The notes below the pieces were generated by a model, which saw nothing but the letters and a program-made list of their open reading frames with translations, did no database searches and was not told the origin of the DNA. Both the position numbers and the translations under genes were made by a program. A stretch of DNA of 64,000 nt, taken from Chersky-806 sp038252255 (GTDB taxonomy: Bacteria > Actinomycetota > Acidimicrobiia > IMCC26256 > JAENVU01). Shown here piece after piece: positions 16,021 to 23,700 of this stretch. The DNA lies in the NCBI GenBank assembly GCA_038252255.1, contig JBBSAM010000015.1:1-64000 (forward strand), read 5' to 3'. Every line of letters begins with the position of its first letter. The stretch's first letter is position 1.

Positions 16021-17162
16021 TGCTGCTCTCCCGCTGCATCGAGCACCGCCTGCGCTCGCGCAAGCGCTTCCGACGCCGCCCGCTCCGCCAAGGTGGCCGG
16101 CGCGCCGGACGCGAGCTCAAGCGCGCGCTGGGTCGATCGGATACCGGGCAGTAGTCGGACGGCCGTCTCGCCGAGCGCAGCCGGGTCGCCATCGTCTTGA
16201 GCGCGTGCGCGACACCACCGGGCGAGACCGCAGAAGGCGAGGCAAGACGGGCGATACCAAGTACCCGAGTACGTCGCGAGCGTCTCGAGCACCGGCACAG
16301 GGTCAGTGTCCGGCTGCGGGAAAGTTACGCCTTCGGGAATGCTCGCGAGGATCGCGGCGGCGTCCGCGCTCTCAGCGAGTTGTTCCCGAAGGTGGCGTAC
16401 CCGCTTGTCGACCGCGATGCGGGAGAGCGTCGGCTGCATGCCGGTGTTTCGCGGCGTGATGAGTACCACCTCACTGCTCACGAACGCGCAAGGGTCCGCC
16501 CCGAGGCTCTCGACAAGGTTCTCGAGGGCAGCTACGTACACGGCGGACTGGTCCGCTGCCTCACCCAGCTTGTCGGGGTCGATGCGTTGGTCGACGATCG
16601 GGAAGCTCTTGATTTCGGCGACGCGCATGCGCTCATCGACGCGCAGCGCCAGCGCATCCGTCTCGAGGTACCCGAGCTTGCCGCCGAGAGTGATTGGGAG
16701 GATGGCGCCATCGACGAGGTTGGGCGCATCGGGATCGCCTGCGATGATCGAGGCGACGATCTGGCGCGTGGCGCGGGCACGGTGCCGCATGTCCCACTCG
16801 GGGTCGTTGCGGCGGTGAGGGAACCTCTCCTTGAGATTCTCGACCCTGGCCGCCTCGACTGGGAACCCCAACTCGTTACGGAAGAGCGCGATCAACGGGC
16901 CGTACCCGTCGGCCTTCACGCGCTGTTCGAAGCTGATTCCGCGAGCGATAGCGGACTGCGCTTGCCCGAAGGGCGCGGCCCACACGGTTCGTTCGAGAAC
17001 TCGGTCGAGGGCAACGTGCGAGGCGTTGGCGACGGTGAGCAACCCGCACCGCGTGTTCTTCGCCTGCGACGCGACCACTCGAGCCGTGACGTGGCGGGGT
17101 GGAAGCACACCGCGAAGACGCTCGAATGGATCATTCGTCGGCACGGGCACCGTGTCAGCCAT
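16017..17162 (-). CDS. Cas4/RecB-like PD-(D/E)XK nuclease with Fe-S cysteines
   Basis: A 381-residue nuclease with the full RecB/Cas4 signature: GISFE around residues 75-79 (motif I), YLETDALAL around 165-173 (motif II acidic residues), AEIKS with Glu183 and Lys185 (motif III), and the following Q-x3-Y (Gln205, Tyr209). Four cysteines sit as in Cas4 and AddB: Cys39 before the nuclease core and Cys307, Cys311, Cys317 after it (CLAFCGLARWC), enough for a [4Fe-4S] cluster. It should cut single-stranded or duplex DNA ends with a divalent metal. No cas1/cas2 or CRISPR array is present, so it is not a CRISPR adaptation gene. Coupled to its operon neighbours. Confidence 0.88.
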   Translation of the reverse strand: MADTVPVPTNDPFERLRGVLPPRHVTARVVASQAKNTRCGLLTVANASHVALDRVLERTVWAAPFGQAQSAIARGISFEQRVKADGYGPLIALFRNELGFPVEAARVENLKERFPHRRNDPEWDMRHRARATRQIVASIIAGDPDAPNLVDGAILPITLGGKLGYLETDALALRVDERMRVAEIKSFPIVDQRIDPDKLGEAADQSAVYVAALENLVESLGADPCAFVSSEVVLITPRNTGMQPTLSRIAVDKRVRHLREQLAESADAAAILASIPEGVTFPQPDTDPVPVLETLATYSGTWYRPSCLAFCGLARWCRARAQDDGDPAALGETAVRLLPGIRSTQRALELASGAPATLAERAASEALARAQAVLDAAGEQQ

Positions 17163-17168
17163 GGCGGT

Positions 17169-17969
17169 CTACTTGGCCTCGGCGAGGCCGGGGAACGGCG
17201 AACCCCAGACGCGCGTCTCATCGTCGAGCTGCGAGAGTGCGCGTTCGGCCGCGCCGTCACGTGCATTGGCATCGTCGGGCTCCAAGAGTCGCAACTCGGC
17301 TTCGGCCGCGCCGACGACTTGAGCGATCTCGAGTCCTTTGCCCGGTGTCAGGGCGCCCGGAATCGACGCAGCGCGACGACGGACGACGCGCTCGAGGTGA
17401 CGACCGGCGCTTTCATCGGCGCCGGCCAGCCACTCGAGAAGCCGAGCTAGGTTTCGAGTGGCGTTGAGGTGATCCACACGGGGACTCAGCGGTGTGATGA
17501 TCCGACGCCGGAGGTCCCAGGTCGAGAGCGTCAGCAGGCCTCGGTGCGGGGCGAGGTAGACCGCGTCGAGAGCGGGCACGATGTATGTGGGTCTAGAGGT
17601 GCGGGGGTTCGACCAGGCGCGTCGCTCGTCCCGCCGGAGGCCAGCAAGGCGGCGGGGCTCGATCCGCTTGTTGAAGCGAGCGAAGGCGACCTCTGCGACG
17701 TCCTTTGGTGCAGTCGGCACCTCATGTGCGTCAAGCGCCCCGATCGTGACCTCACGGAGCGACGCGCGTTCGGCGTCGACTTCCGACCTCGGGCGGCGTC
17801 CCACCTTTGTTTGCCGCAGCCTCTCCTGTTGAGCGCGACGCGTCGCATCCAGGGCCTCTTCGAGAAGCTTCGCAGCCGCGGCGGGATCCTGCGCCCCGAG
17901 GTCACGCACGTCGCGGAGCCGCTTCTCGGCCTCCCTGAGGAGAGCCTCGTAGTCAGAGTCACCTTGCAT
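17169..17969 (-). CDS. Coiled-coil protein leading the helicase-nuclease operon
   Basis: A 266-residue protein, function unknown. Residues about 5-80 are highly charged and helical (LLREAEKRLRDVRDLG and further), predicted as a coiled coil. A more globular middle follows (RPTYIVPALDAVYLAPHRGLLTLSTWDLRRRI), then a helical C-terminus. It is the first gene of the operon, six bases before the nuclease gene. A leaderless start is likely: a TATAGT -10 box ends six bases before the ATG. Plausible roles are sensor or adaptor for the helicase and nuclease, by position only. Confidence 0.72.
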   Translation of the reverse strand: MQGDSDYEALLREAEKRLRDVRDLGAQDPAAAAKLLEEALDATRRAQQERLRQTKVGRRPRSEVDAERASLREVTIGALDAHEVPTAPKDVAEVAFARFNKRIEPRRLAGLRRDERRAWSNPRTSRPTYIVPALDAVYLAPHRGLLTLSTWDLRRRIITPLSPRVDHLNATRNLARLLEWLAGADESAGRHLERVVRRRAASIPGALTPGKGLEIAQVVGAAEAELRLLEPDDANARDGAAERALSQLDDETRVWGSPFPGLAEAK

Positions 17970-17975
17970 TTCCGC

Positions 17976-18006
17976 ACTATACCACGCTCTTCCACGCTAA
18001 GGACAA
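17976..18006 (-). promoter_or_regulatory. Sigma-70-type promoter of the four-gene operon (leaderless)
   Basis: On the minus strand TTGTCC (18006-18001) and TATAGT (17981-17976) are separated by 19 bases. The -10 box ends only six bases before the ATG at 17969, so transcription would begin at or next to the start codon, giving a leaderless mRNA, which is common in actinobacteria. The long spacer suggests a moderate or regulated promoter. Confidence 0.55.
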
Positions 18007-18113
18007 ACCATCGGAGAACCCACGAAGCTGCAAGCACTTGAGGGGCAGGCCCAGCAGAATGCGCCCTGACCACGCCAGATGCGCTGCTCGAATCCAACTC
18101 TCAACGGCCGGCC

Positions 18114-18131
18114 GCTAACCAGCTGCTAACC
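18114..18131. repeat. Paired GCTAACC direct repeats, probable integrase arm sites
   Basis: GCTAACC occurs at 18114-18120 and 18125-18131, one helical turn apart. The second copy runs into CAACTT, as at the 22-bp repeat near base 138. Short helically phased repeats flanking a tRNA-derived core are typical arm-type integrase sites. Confidence 0.45.
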
Positions 18132-18259
18132 AACTTGGGCGGACGAGCGCGGACCACACCACACCAGACGGAAGTCCTGCCGCGCATCACCGCTGGTAGC
18201 GTCGATCTCGACAACACAGCCGAGGATCGGGCCGCGCGGCCCGGACCATCGAAGCGGCG

Positions 18260-18306
18260 CTACGGATCAGAAGGTTGGGGGTTCGAATCCCTCCGAGCGC
18301 GCTGAA
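18260..18306 (+). repeat. 3' half of tRNA-Arg(ACG): attachment-site copy A
   Basis: The 47 bases read as the anticodon loop to the acceptor end of a bacterial tRNA-Arg with anticodon ACG: loop CTACGGA, 3' anticodon stem TCAGA, T-arm GGGGG TTCGAAT CCCTC, acceptor strand CGAGCGC. The preceding bases do not supply the 5' anticodon stem, D-arm or acceptor, so this is not a working tRNA. An identical copy lies at 19245. Such half-tRNA duplications starting in the anticodon loop mark the far side of elements integrated by tyrosine recombinases. The intact tRNA is presumably left of the window. Confidence 0.85.
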
Positions 18307-18360
18307 GAAGCCCAGGTGAGCGTGCATGCAACTGCTCCCCGGGTGCAATTCGACGGCCGC

Positions 18361-18378
18361 TTGCTCACGGTTGCTCAC
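18361..18378. repeat. Paired TTGCTCAC direct repeats beside attachment copy A
   Basis: TTGCTCAC occurs at 18361-18368 and 18371-18378, a ten-base period. The same word is doubled at 19109-19128. Location between the tRNA half and the integrase stub fits arm-type integrase binding sites. Confidence 0.45.
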
Positions 18379-18386
18379 GAGCGGAC

Positions 18387-18479
18387 ATGCGAGGCACCCT
18401 GGTGAAGCGAGAACGGACCTGGTCCTTCGTCGTCCACGTGGGCAGGGATCCGGTGACGGATGTAGACAACCTACATTGA
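18387..18479 (+). pseudogene. Integrase gene stub (N-terminus only)
   Basis: The ATG at 18387 opens a 30-codon frame beginning MRGTLVKRERTWSFVVHVGRDPVT, the characteristic opening of actinobacterial tyrosine integrases (compare RRGRSWSFVAWVPDG in the intact gene at 209). After about 24 residues it runs into the promoter region of the toxin-antitoxin-like pair and stops at 18479. It stands about 80 bp after a tRNA-Arg 3' half, where an integrase gene would begin. I infer the remnant of a second element whose integrase was deleted or replaced. Confidence 0.65.
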
Positions 18480-18509
18480 CGCGTGACCAATGACAAGGTA
18501 AGTTGTCTA
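18463..18509. promoter_or_regulatory. Inverted-repeat operator upstream of the toxin-antitoxin-like pair
   Basis: TAGACAACCTAC (18463-18474) and GTAAGTTGTCTA (18498-18509) are inverted copies matching at 11 of 12 positions. The second arm ends two bases before the GTG start at 18511, so a bound repressor would cover the promoter and start of a leaderless transcript. This is the usual layout for autoregulated toxin-antitoxin operons. Confidence 0.6.
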
Positions 18510-18510
18510 T

Positions 18511-18747
18511 GTGGAGATGAGCGAAGGCGCTCGGGAACATGGGATCCCTGACGCAGACACTCGGCACGCCGTCGCTAACGCGCTTCGCTCCATCGCCCAC
18601 GACGAGACCATGACCCTGTTCATCGGCCCCGATCGGACGGGCCGGCTCCTCGAGATCGTCGTGCTCGACGACGATCCGAGCGAAGAGCCCGTCGTCGTCC
18701 ACTCCATGCCGCTCCGCAAGAGCTACTACAAGTTCCTCGAGAGGTGA
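18511..18747 (+). CDS. Putative toxin of a small toxin-antitoxin-like module
   Basis: A 78-residue protein of a small actinobacterial family reminiscent of BrnT/RelE-like toxins: an N-terminal helix (DADTRHAVANALRSI), strands TMTLFIGPDRTGRLLEIVVLDDD and VVVHSMPLRKSYYKFL at the end. Family membership is judged from the pattern IGPDR-x-G-x-LLE-(I/V) and VVHSMPLR. The gene starts with GTG at 18511, two bases after an inverted repeat, and its stop overlaps the next gene. If a toxin, it would act in the cytoplasm, perhaps on RNA; no catalytic residues can be assigned with confidence. Confidence 0.6.
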   Translation: MEMSEGAREHGIPDADTRHAVANALRSIAHDETMTLFIGPDRTGRLLEIVVLDDDPSEEPVVVHSMPLRKSYYKFLER

Positions 18748-19082
18748 TGACCATGCCCCGCACTGCAGAACAGCTCGCCCAGGCCACCCGCGACGCTCGC
18801 GACTGGCTTGACTCGATCGATCCCGACGAGGTTGAGCTCGAAGACTCTGATGACCTGCGTCAGATCACCACCGCAATGGGGCAGATCGCCGAGGCGGAGT
18901 TCCTGCTGCACGCGACGGTAAACGCGGCACGGAAGAATGGAAGAAGTTGGGGGCGGATCGGCATGGCGCTCGGTGTGTCGAAGCAGGCTGCGCGGATGCG
19001 CTTCGGCACCGACGAGCCGACGAAGACGCGCAAGACTACGGCGCGCAAGGTGTCGCCTGCGAAGAAGCGCGTGCGGACCTGA
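18744..19082 (+). CDS. Putative antitoxin / HTH protein
   Basis: A 112-residue protein with a helical acidic N-terminal half and a sigma-like helix-turn-helix at about residues 70-92 (SWGRIGMALGVSKQAARMRFG), ending in a Lys/Arg/Thr-rich tail. Candidate starts are the GTG at 18744 and the ATG at 18747, both overlapping the stop of the putative toxin gene (18745-18747), so the genes are coupled. The HTH probably binds the inverted repeat at 18463-18509 and represses the operon. Such modules commonly stabilise integrated elements. Confidence 0.65.
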   Translation: MMTMPRTAEQLAQATRDARDWLDSIDPDEVELEDSDDLRQITTAMGQIAEAEFLLHATVNAARKNGRSWGRIGMALGVSKQAARMRFGTDEPTKTRKTTARKVSPAKKRVRT

Positions 19083-19108
19083 CCGTTAGGGTCGCCGGGA
19101 GAGCCGGC

Positions 19109-19128
19109 TTGCTCACAGGATTGCTCAC
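19109..19128. repeat. Second TTGCTCAC doublet
   Basis: TTGCTCAC at 19109-19116 and 19121-19128, twelve bases apart, just after the antitoxin-like gene and before tRNA half copy B. It matches the doublet at 18361, supporting a duplicated attachment region. Confidence 0.45.
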
Positions 19129-19244
19129 GAACCCGGCCGATCGCGAGCAGACCTCACCGACTCCCTGGACACACGCGTTGTATCGTCGCTGGTCAGGAGC
19201 ACTGCGACGGACGGGAGCGGATCTCCCGGACGATTCGAAGAGCC

Positions 19245-19291
19245 CTACGGATCAGAAGGTTGGGGGTTCGAATCCCTCCGAGCGCGCTGAA
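19245..19291 (+). repeat. 3' half of tRNA-Arg(ACG): attachment-site copy B
   Basis: Identical over 47 bp to copy A at 18260. Again no 5' tRNA half is present. It is followed after ten bases by a hairpin that could be the original terminator of the chromosomal tRNA gene, so this copy may mark the true chromosomal side of the integration site. Confidence 0.85.
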
Positions 19292-19301
19292 CGTCTCCGC
19301 A

Positions 19302-19330
19302 GGTCAGGCTCGGTTTCGGCTCGCCTGACC
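19302..19330. terminator. Hairpin after tRNA half copy B
   Basis: GGTCAGGC (19302-19309) pairs perfectly with GCCTGACC (19323-19330) around a 13-base loop. There is no clear U-run after it. It may be the native terminator of the tRNA-Arg gene whose 3' end is copy B. Confidence 0.45.
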
Positions 19331-19373
19331 GTGTAGTGGAGTTCGTCCGCCGGCTCGTCGGGCTCGAATTGCC

Positions 19374-19395
19374 AACCAACTTCGTTCGGACCGCG
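19374..19395. repeat. Right copy of the 22-bp direct repeat
   Basis: Exact copy of bases 138-159 in the same orientation. Together the copies enclose 19.2 kb holding the integrase, the defence genes and two tRNA halves. The distance from copy B of the tRNA half is about 80 bp. Confidence 0.6.
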
Positions 19396-19542
19396 ATGCT
19401 CCTGTAGGTCAAGGGCGCGTTTCGTGAACGCGTTCGGTGATGATGCGGAAGACCTCGCGTGCGATGTAGCGGTTGAGGCAACGCCTCATCTCTTGGGTGT
19501 TGAGTCCTTCGGTTCGGCGTTGGAGGATCGCTCGCCGCCGCG

Positions 19543-20406
19543 TTAGCGCGTGCCGCTCGCGTCCTGTTTCGTTCCCACGATGCAGCGCGCCACGCCCGGA
19601 ACCCGGACCTTCCCGTCCTTCTCGAACGCGCTCACCTGCGCAATGGCGTGTGCCCGAATCCGCTCCCGCGCCGGTTCGTCGACCTGCTGAAGCGCCGCAA
19701 CTGCGAGCGAGACATGCTCGCTGATCATCTCCCAATACTGCGCGGGCGATCGCGTCACGAGCTCGACGTCGACGTCCCACTCGGCAACGTCGCGCAGCCC
19801 CGCGCCCTCGTACAGGGCGCTGACATATCCCGGGGCAGCGCACCGATACATGTTCGGCCCGTCCGGGTCGGGTGGCGCCACCGCCGCCTCGGTCGCGATT
19901 GCCTGCATGGCGATCGTCGTCCACGGGTTTTCCTCGGGCTTGACCCATACCGACGAGCAGAGACGCCCGCCCGACTTGAGCACGCGCGCGAACTCGGCGG
20001 TCGCCTTGGCCACGTCGGGGAAGAACATGTACCCAAAACGCACCGAGACGCCATCGAATGTGGCGTCGTCGAACGGCAGATCATCGGCGCTGCACACCTT
20101 CGTCTCGATGTTGACGATCCCTTGCGCCCTGGCTCGTCGCGCGGCTACGTCCAGCATCTCCGCTACGAGGTCGGTCAGCACGACGCGCCCCTTCGGCGAC
20201 AGTCTCGCGATGCTCAAACCCGGCTCACCCGTGCCCGCGGCAATGTCGAGATGCTGATGATCGGAAGCGATGTCGAAACGCTCGATCATCGCTGCGCCGA
20301 CCGGGCCCAGCTGCTCCATGATGACCGAGTCCCACTTCTCCCAGCCCGCAGAGAGCCCGGCCCACGTCGCGAGCTGTTCGTCTCGGATCTCATCGGCGCT
20401 CGGCAT
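19543..20406 (-). CDS. SAM-dependent methyltransferase (UbiE-like class I)
   Basis: A 287-residue Rossmann-fold methyltransferase. Motif I is LDIAAGTGEPGLSIARL, motif II region VVLTDLVAEMLDVAARRA, then VCSADDLPFDDATFDGVSVRFGYMFFPD and motif post-III LKSGGRL, the layout of UbiE/COQ5 and small-molecule methyltransferases. The substrate is unknown. The ATG at 20406 is preceded by GGGAGGG. The gene lies between two tRNA-derived scars (19245 and 20672), so it may itself be cargo of an older insertion; no pathway genes accompany it. Confidence 0.82.
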   Translation of the reverse strand: MPSADEIRDEQLATWAGLSAGWEKWDSVIMEQLGPVGAAMIERFDIASDHQHLDIAAGTGEPGLSIARLSPKGRVVLTDLVAEMLDVAARRARAQGIVNIETKVCSADDLPFDDATFDGVSVRFGYMFFPDVAKATAEFARVLKSGGRLCSSVWVKPEENPWTTIAMQAIATEAAVAPPDPDGPNMYRCAAPGYVSALYEGAGLRDVAEWDVDVELVTRSPAQYWEMISEHVSLAVAALQQVDEPARERIRAHAIAQVSAFEKDGKVRVPGVARCIVGTKQDASGTR

Positions 20407-20671
20407 CGGCCCTCCCGCTATCGACACATCCACCGAACACGAAGGCTCTACTTCGTGGGAGTGCATCATGCACGCTCGGAGCGTGTCATGGAACCGGTCG
20501 GAAAGTCATCGGGCGACAGGAGACCCTCGCGCTCACCAGCTGCTAGGCAAGGTGAGTCGAACGGACCGAGACCCACCTCGGTGGACGGCCCGATGGCGCC
20601 GTTGCAGGTAGCGGCGGTGTCGACAACCCAGCCGCGGACCGAGTCGAGCGGACCGGACCGTCGAAGCGGCG
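20407..20671. other. Interval upstream of the methyltransferase, part of an older attachment region
   Basis: No gene is supported. Bases 20605-20671 align with 18195-18259 (shared words such as GGTAGCG, CGACAAC and CGAAGCGGCGCTA in the same order), so the segment is a diverged copy of the DNA to the left of tRNA half copy A. Confidence 0.5.
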
Positions 20672-20700
20672 CTATGGATCAGAAGGCTGGGGGTTCGAAT
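20672..20700 (+). repeat. Decayed tRNA-Arg 3' fragment: attachment-site copy C
   Basis: Twenty-nine bases match copies A and B from the anticodon loop through the T-loop with two differences, then diverge. The upstream flank resembles that of copy A. It is an older, decayed scar of integration by a related element and lies 15 bp from the end of the giant secreted-protein gene. Confidence 0.7.
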
Positions 20701-20715
20701 CGGCGCTGCGGGCGA

Positions 20716-23700
20716 TCAGTCGTCGTTGATGATCGTGGCGGTCGCCGTGGCGAGCCCTAGCTTGGCGCCGCGCGGGTTCGCCAGCGTGACGGAGAACCTC
20801 TCGCTCGGTTCGACGGTGGTGTCACCCAAGACCGGAATCGAGATCGCGGTGCTCGTCGCACCCGCGCGGATGGTCGCGGTCCCGGACTTGGCGACGAAGT
20901 CCGTGCCTGCTCTCGCAGTCCCCGAGTGAGTGGCGTACCGGACCGAGACGGGGGTGGCCGCGGCCTTCGACAACGTCACGGAGAGGGCCAATGACCGTCG
21001 CCCGACGTTGCCCTCGACCACGGACGCCTTGCCCACCGAGACCCGGAGTCCCGAGGAGGGATCGTCGTTGAGGATGGTGCCCGTCCCGGTCCCTCTCGTG
21101 ATCGCCGCTCCGTGAGCGCTGGACAGCTGGACCGTGAACGTCTCGTGTCGCTCGACCGTGTCGTCGCCTTTCACCGCGATCGACACCACGATGCTCATCG
21201 ACCCGGCCGGGATCGTCGCGGTCCCCGACCTGGCGACGAAATCGGTGCCCGCGGTAGCGCTGCGGGCTCTGGTCGTGTACCTGACGGTCACTGCGCGTCT
21301 CGCGGGGGTCGACAGGGACACCGTGAAGCGCATCGATCGTCGGCCCGCGTTGCCTTCCGCGACCGACGCGTCCCCGACGCCGATTCGTGGCAGCGCCGGT
21401 GCCGGCTGCACGTTGATCGTGACGGCCGCCCAGTGCGAGTGCTGATCCGATGCGTCGAAGGTCACGTAGTCGAAGGTGTCGCTACCGACGAACCCGGCGA
21501 CGGGGGTGTAGCGGAACGATCCGTCGGGGGAGAGCTCGATCGTGCCGTGCTCCGTCGCCCGCGCGATGCCCGCTTCGAGCACGTCACCCGGCGTCGGGTC
21601 GGTGTCGTTCGCGAGCACGCCCGGAGCGCCGACCGAGAGCGTGCTCCCTCCCGTCGCCGTATACGAGTCGTCGACCGCGGTCGGTCCGCTCGGCGCGGCC
21701 ACCGTGACCCGAGCCGTGGCGGTGGCGCAGGCGCCCTGGGCATCGCAGATCTCGTAGTCGAAGGTGTCCGGGCCCGTATAGCCGTCCGCCGGCGAGTACC
21801 GGACCCGTCCCGTTGCCGTCGAGACGACCGCGGATCCGTGCGCGGGCTCGGTGGTCAGCGCGACCGTCGAGAGGTCGAGCGCACCGCCAGGGTCCGAATC
21901 GTTGTCGGCGACCGCGATCGCTCGCGCCCGACCGGCTTCGACCGTGACCTCGTCGTCAACCGCCTGCGGCGGTCCTGTCCCGTGTATCGCAACGGAGGCG
22001 TCGGTCGCGAGCTCCGGTGCCGTCGTCGGTGCGACGGACACGGTGTGCGCGCCCGGCTGGTCGAACGTCACGTCGAGGGCGGGCTCGCTCGTCGTCCGGG
22101 CCGGTGTGTCGTCGACCAGCCACGTCCACGACTGCACCTCGCCGGTGGCGAACCCCCCGACGGCAAGGTGCACCGGAGCCGACGTCGCGCCGTTCGTCGT
22201 CCGCGGTGTGATGGTCGGGCTCGGCGCGAAGTCAGCGGTGCCAAAGTCGACGCGCAGCGGCGGAGCCGAAGCCGAGCCCTTTCCCCCGGATGCGTCCTCG
22301 ACGAAGACCGCGGGAGTCACGATGGTGGTGCCGCTCGGGTACGTGTGCTGGACGACCGGTCCGGCCGTCACCTCGTCGACGGTGCCGTCGCCGTCGTAGT
22401 CCCACCCGTAGCTCGTGATCGCGTCGTCGGGATCGGTCGACGCCGACGCGTCGAGCCGGACGGTCAGCGGCGGGCTGCCCGTGGCGCCGCGAGCCACGGA
22501 GATCGCGGCGCGGGGTGGGTGGGTGGCGAGGTCCGAGACCTGGACGACGGCAGTCTCGCCGGCCAGGAGGTGACCGCTCTTCTCGCCCTGCGCGCCACTC
22601 GCGCCACTCGGAAGCGTCACCGTCAGGTGGTAGTCGGTCGCCTTCTCCGCCGTGAGCTCGATCGACCAGCCGCCGTCGAGACCATCGGCGATGACGCCGG
22701 GACCGAAGACGTTTCGCTGGTACTCGGCGCCCGCGATCTCGTCCCACGCATTGCCGGCCGCATCCTCACCGACGCGTCGCCCCTGCTCGTCGCTGGCGAC
22801 GAGCTCCACACCGTCACCGGCGACCTCGATGGATCCAGTGCCGCTGATCCGCTGGACGAACCGGCGGTCGACCGGGCTCGTGAGGTGGTTGGACGCCACG
22901 TCGTCGGGTGTGATGAACGCGCCGCCCGCGAAGAGGAACCCGGAGACCTTGATCTTCGGTGCGAGGTCGTAGCCCTGCTCCTTGTACGAACGCCAGACGA
23001 GCCCGGAGCAGTAGTACTTCGCGTCGCCGAGCCCGGCCCAGGGCTTGATCGTGTACGGCGCGCCGACGGACACGGATGCGAAGTTCGCCGCCGCGTGCCG
23101 CACGGCTTCGGGGAGGGAGGGCCGGATGACGCCGAACGGGATCCGCTCGTTCCACGAGCTCGTGGCGAGGTCGTTGATCTGCACGTTGCGACCGGGGAAC
23201 GCGTCCGCGAACTGGATCTCGGGCACCCCGTCGCCGTTGGCATCGGTCTTCCCGACCACGATCGCCGCGTGGCTCCACCAGGTGCCGCCGAAGAACGACT
23301 CCACGAAGTTCGGCTTGTGGTACACGAGGATGTCGCCGACGTCGATGTCCCCACAGACGTCCAGCCCGCTGCCGAGAATGCACGGTGGTCGTCTGACCCG
23401 CACGGTGATCGTGCCGAAGTCCGTCCCGCCGCGCCCGTCGGAGACCGTGTACGAGAAGGAGTCGGTCCCGACATAGCCCTGATCGGGGTGGTAGTTGACG
23501 ACACCGCCCAGGAAGGTCGCGGTCCCGTGGGAGGGAACACCGACGTTGCTGACCGATAACGGGTCGCCGTCCGGATCCGAGTCGTTCGCGAGGGGGTGCA
23601 GCGGGATCCCGGCCGCGGAGCTGCCGGGATGCCTCGCGTCGGTGACGTCGTCGACCGCTACGGGTGGTCGATTGTCATCGGGCGTCGCGAGGTAGCGGGA

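Noticed and set aside
16017..17162. CRISPR adaptation module suggested by the Cas4-like nuclease
   Set aside because: There is no repeat-spacer array and no cas1, cas2 or effector gene in the window.
13206..18041. Plus-strand frames opposite the helicase-nuclease operon
   Set aside because: They are low-complexity shadows; the minus-strand genes carry ordered catalytic motifs and four-base overlaps.
18241..18306. A possible complete tRNA gene at the tRNA-like sequence
   Set aside because: Only the 3' half from the anticodon loop is present. The upstream bases do not form a D-arm, a 5' anticodon stem or an acceptor strand, so it is an attachment-site copy.
21112..23559. A long plus-strand open frame (about 815 codons) opposite the giant secreted protein
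   Set aside because: It is Arg/Gly/Asp-rich with no domain-like content and is the expected antisense shadow of a high-GC gene; the minus-strand frame has a signal peptide and clear domains.
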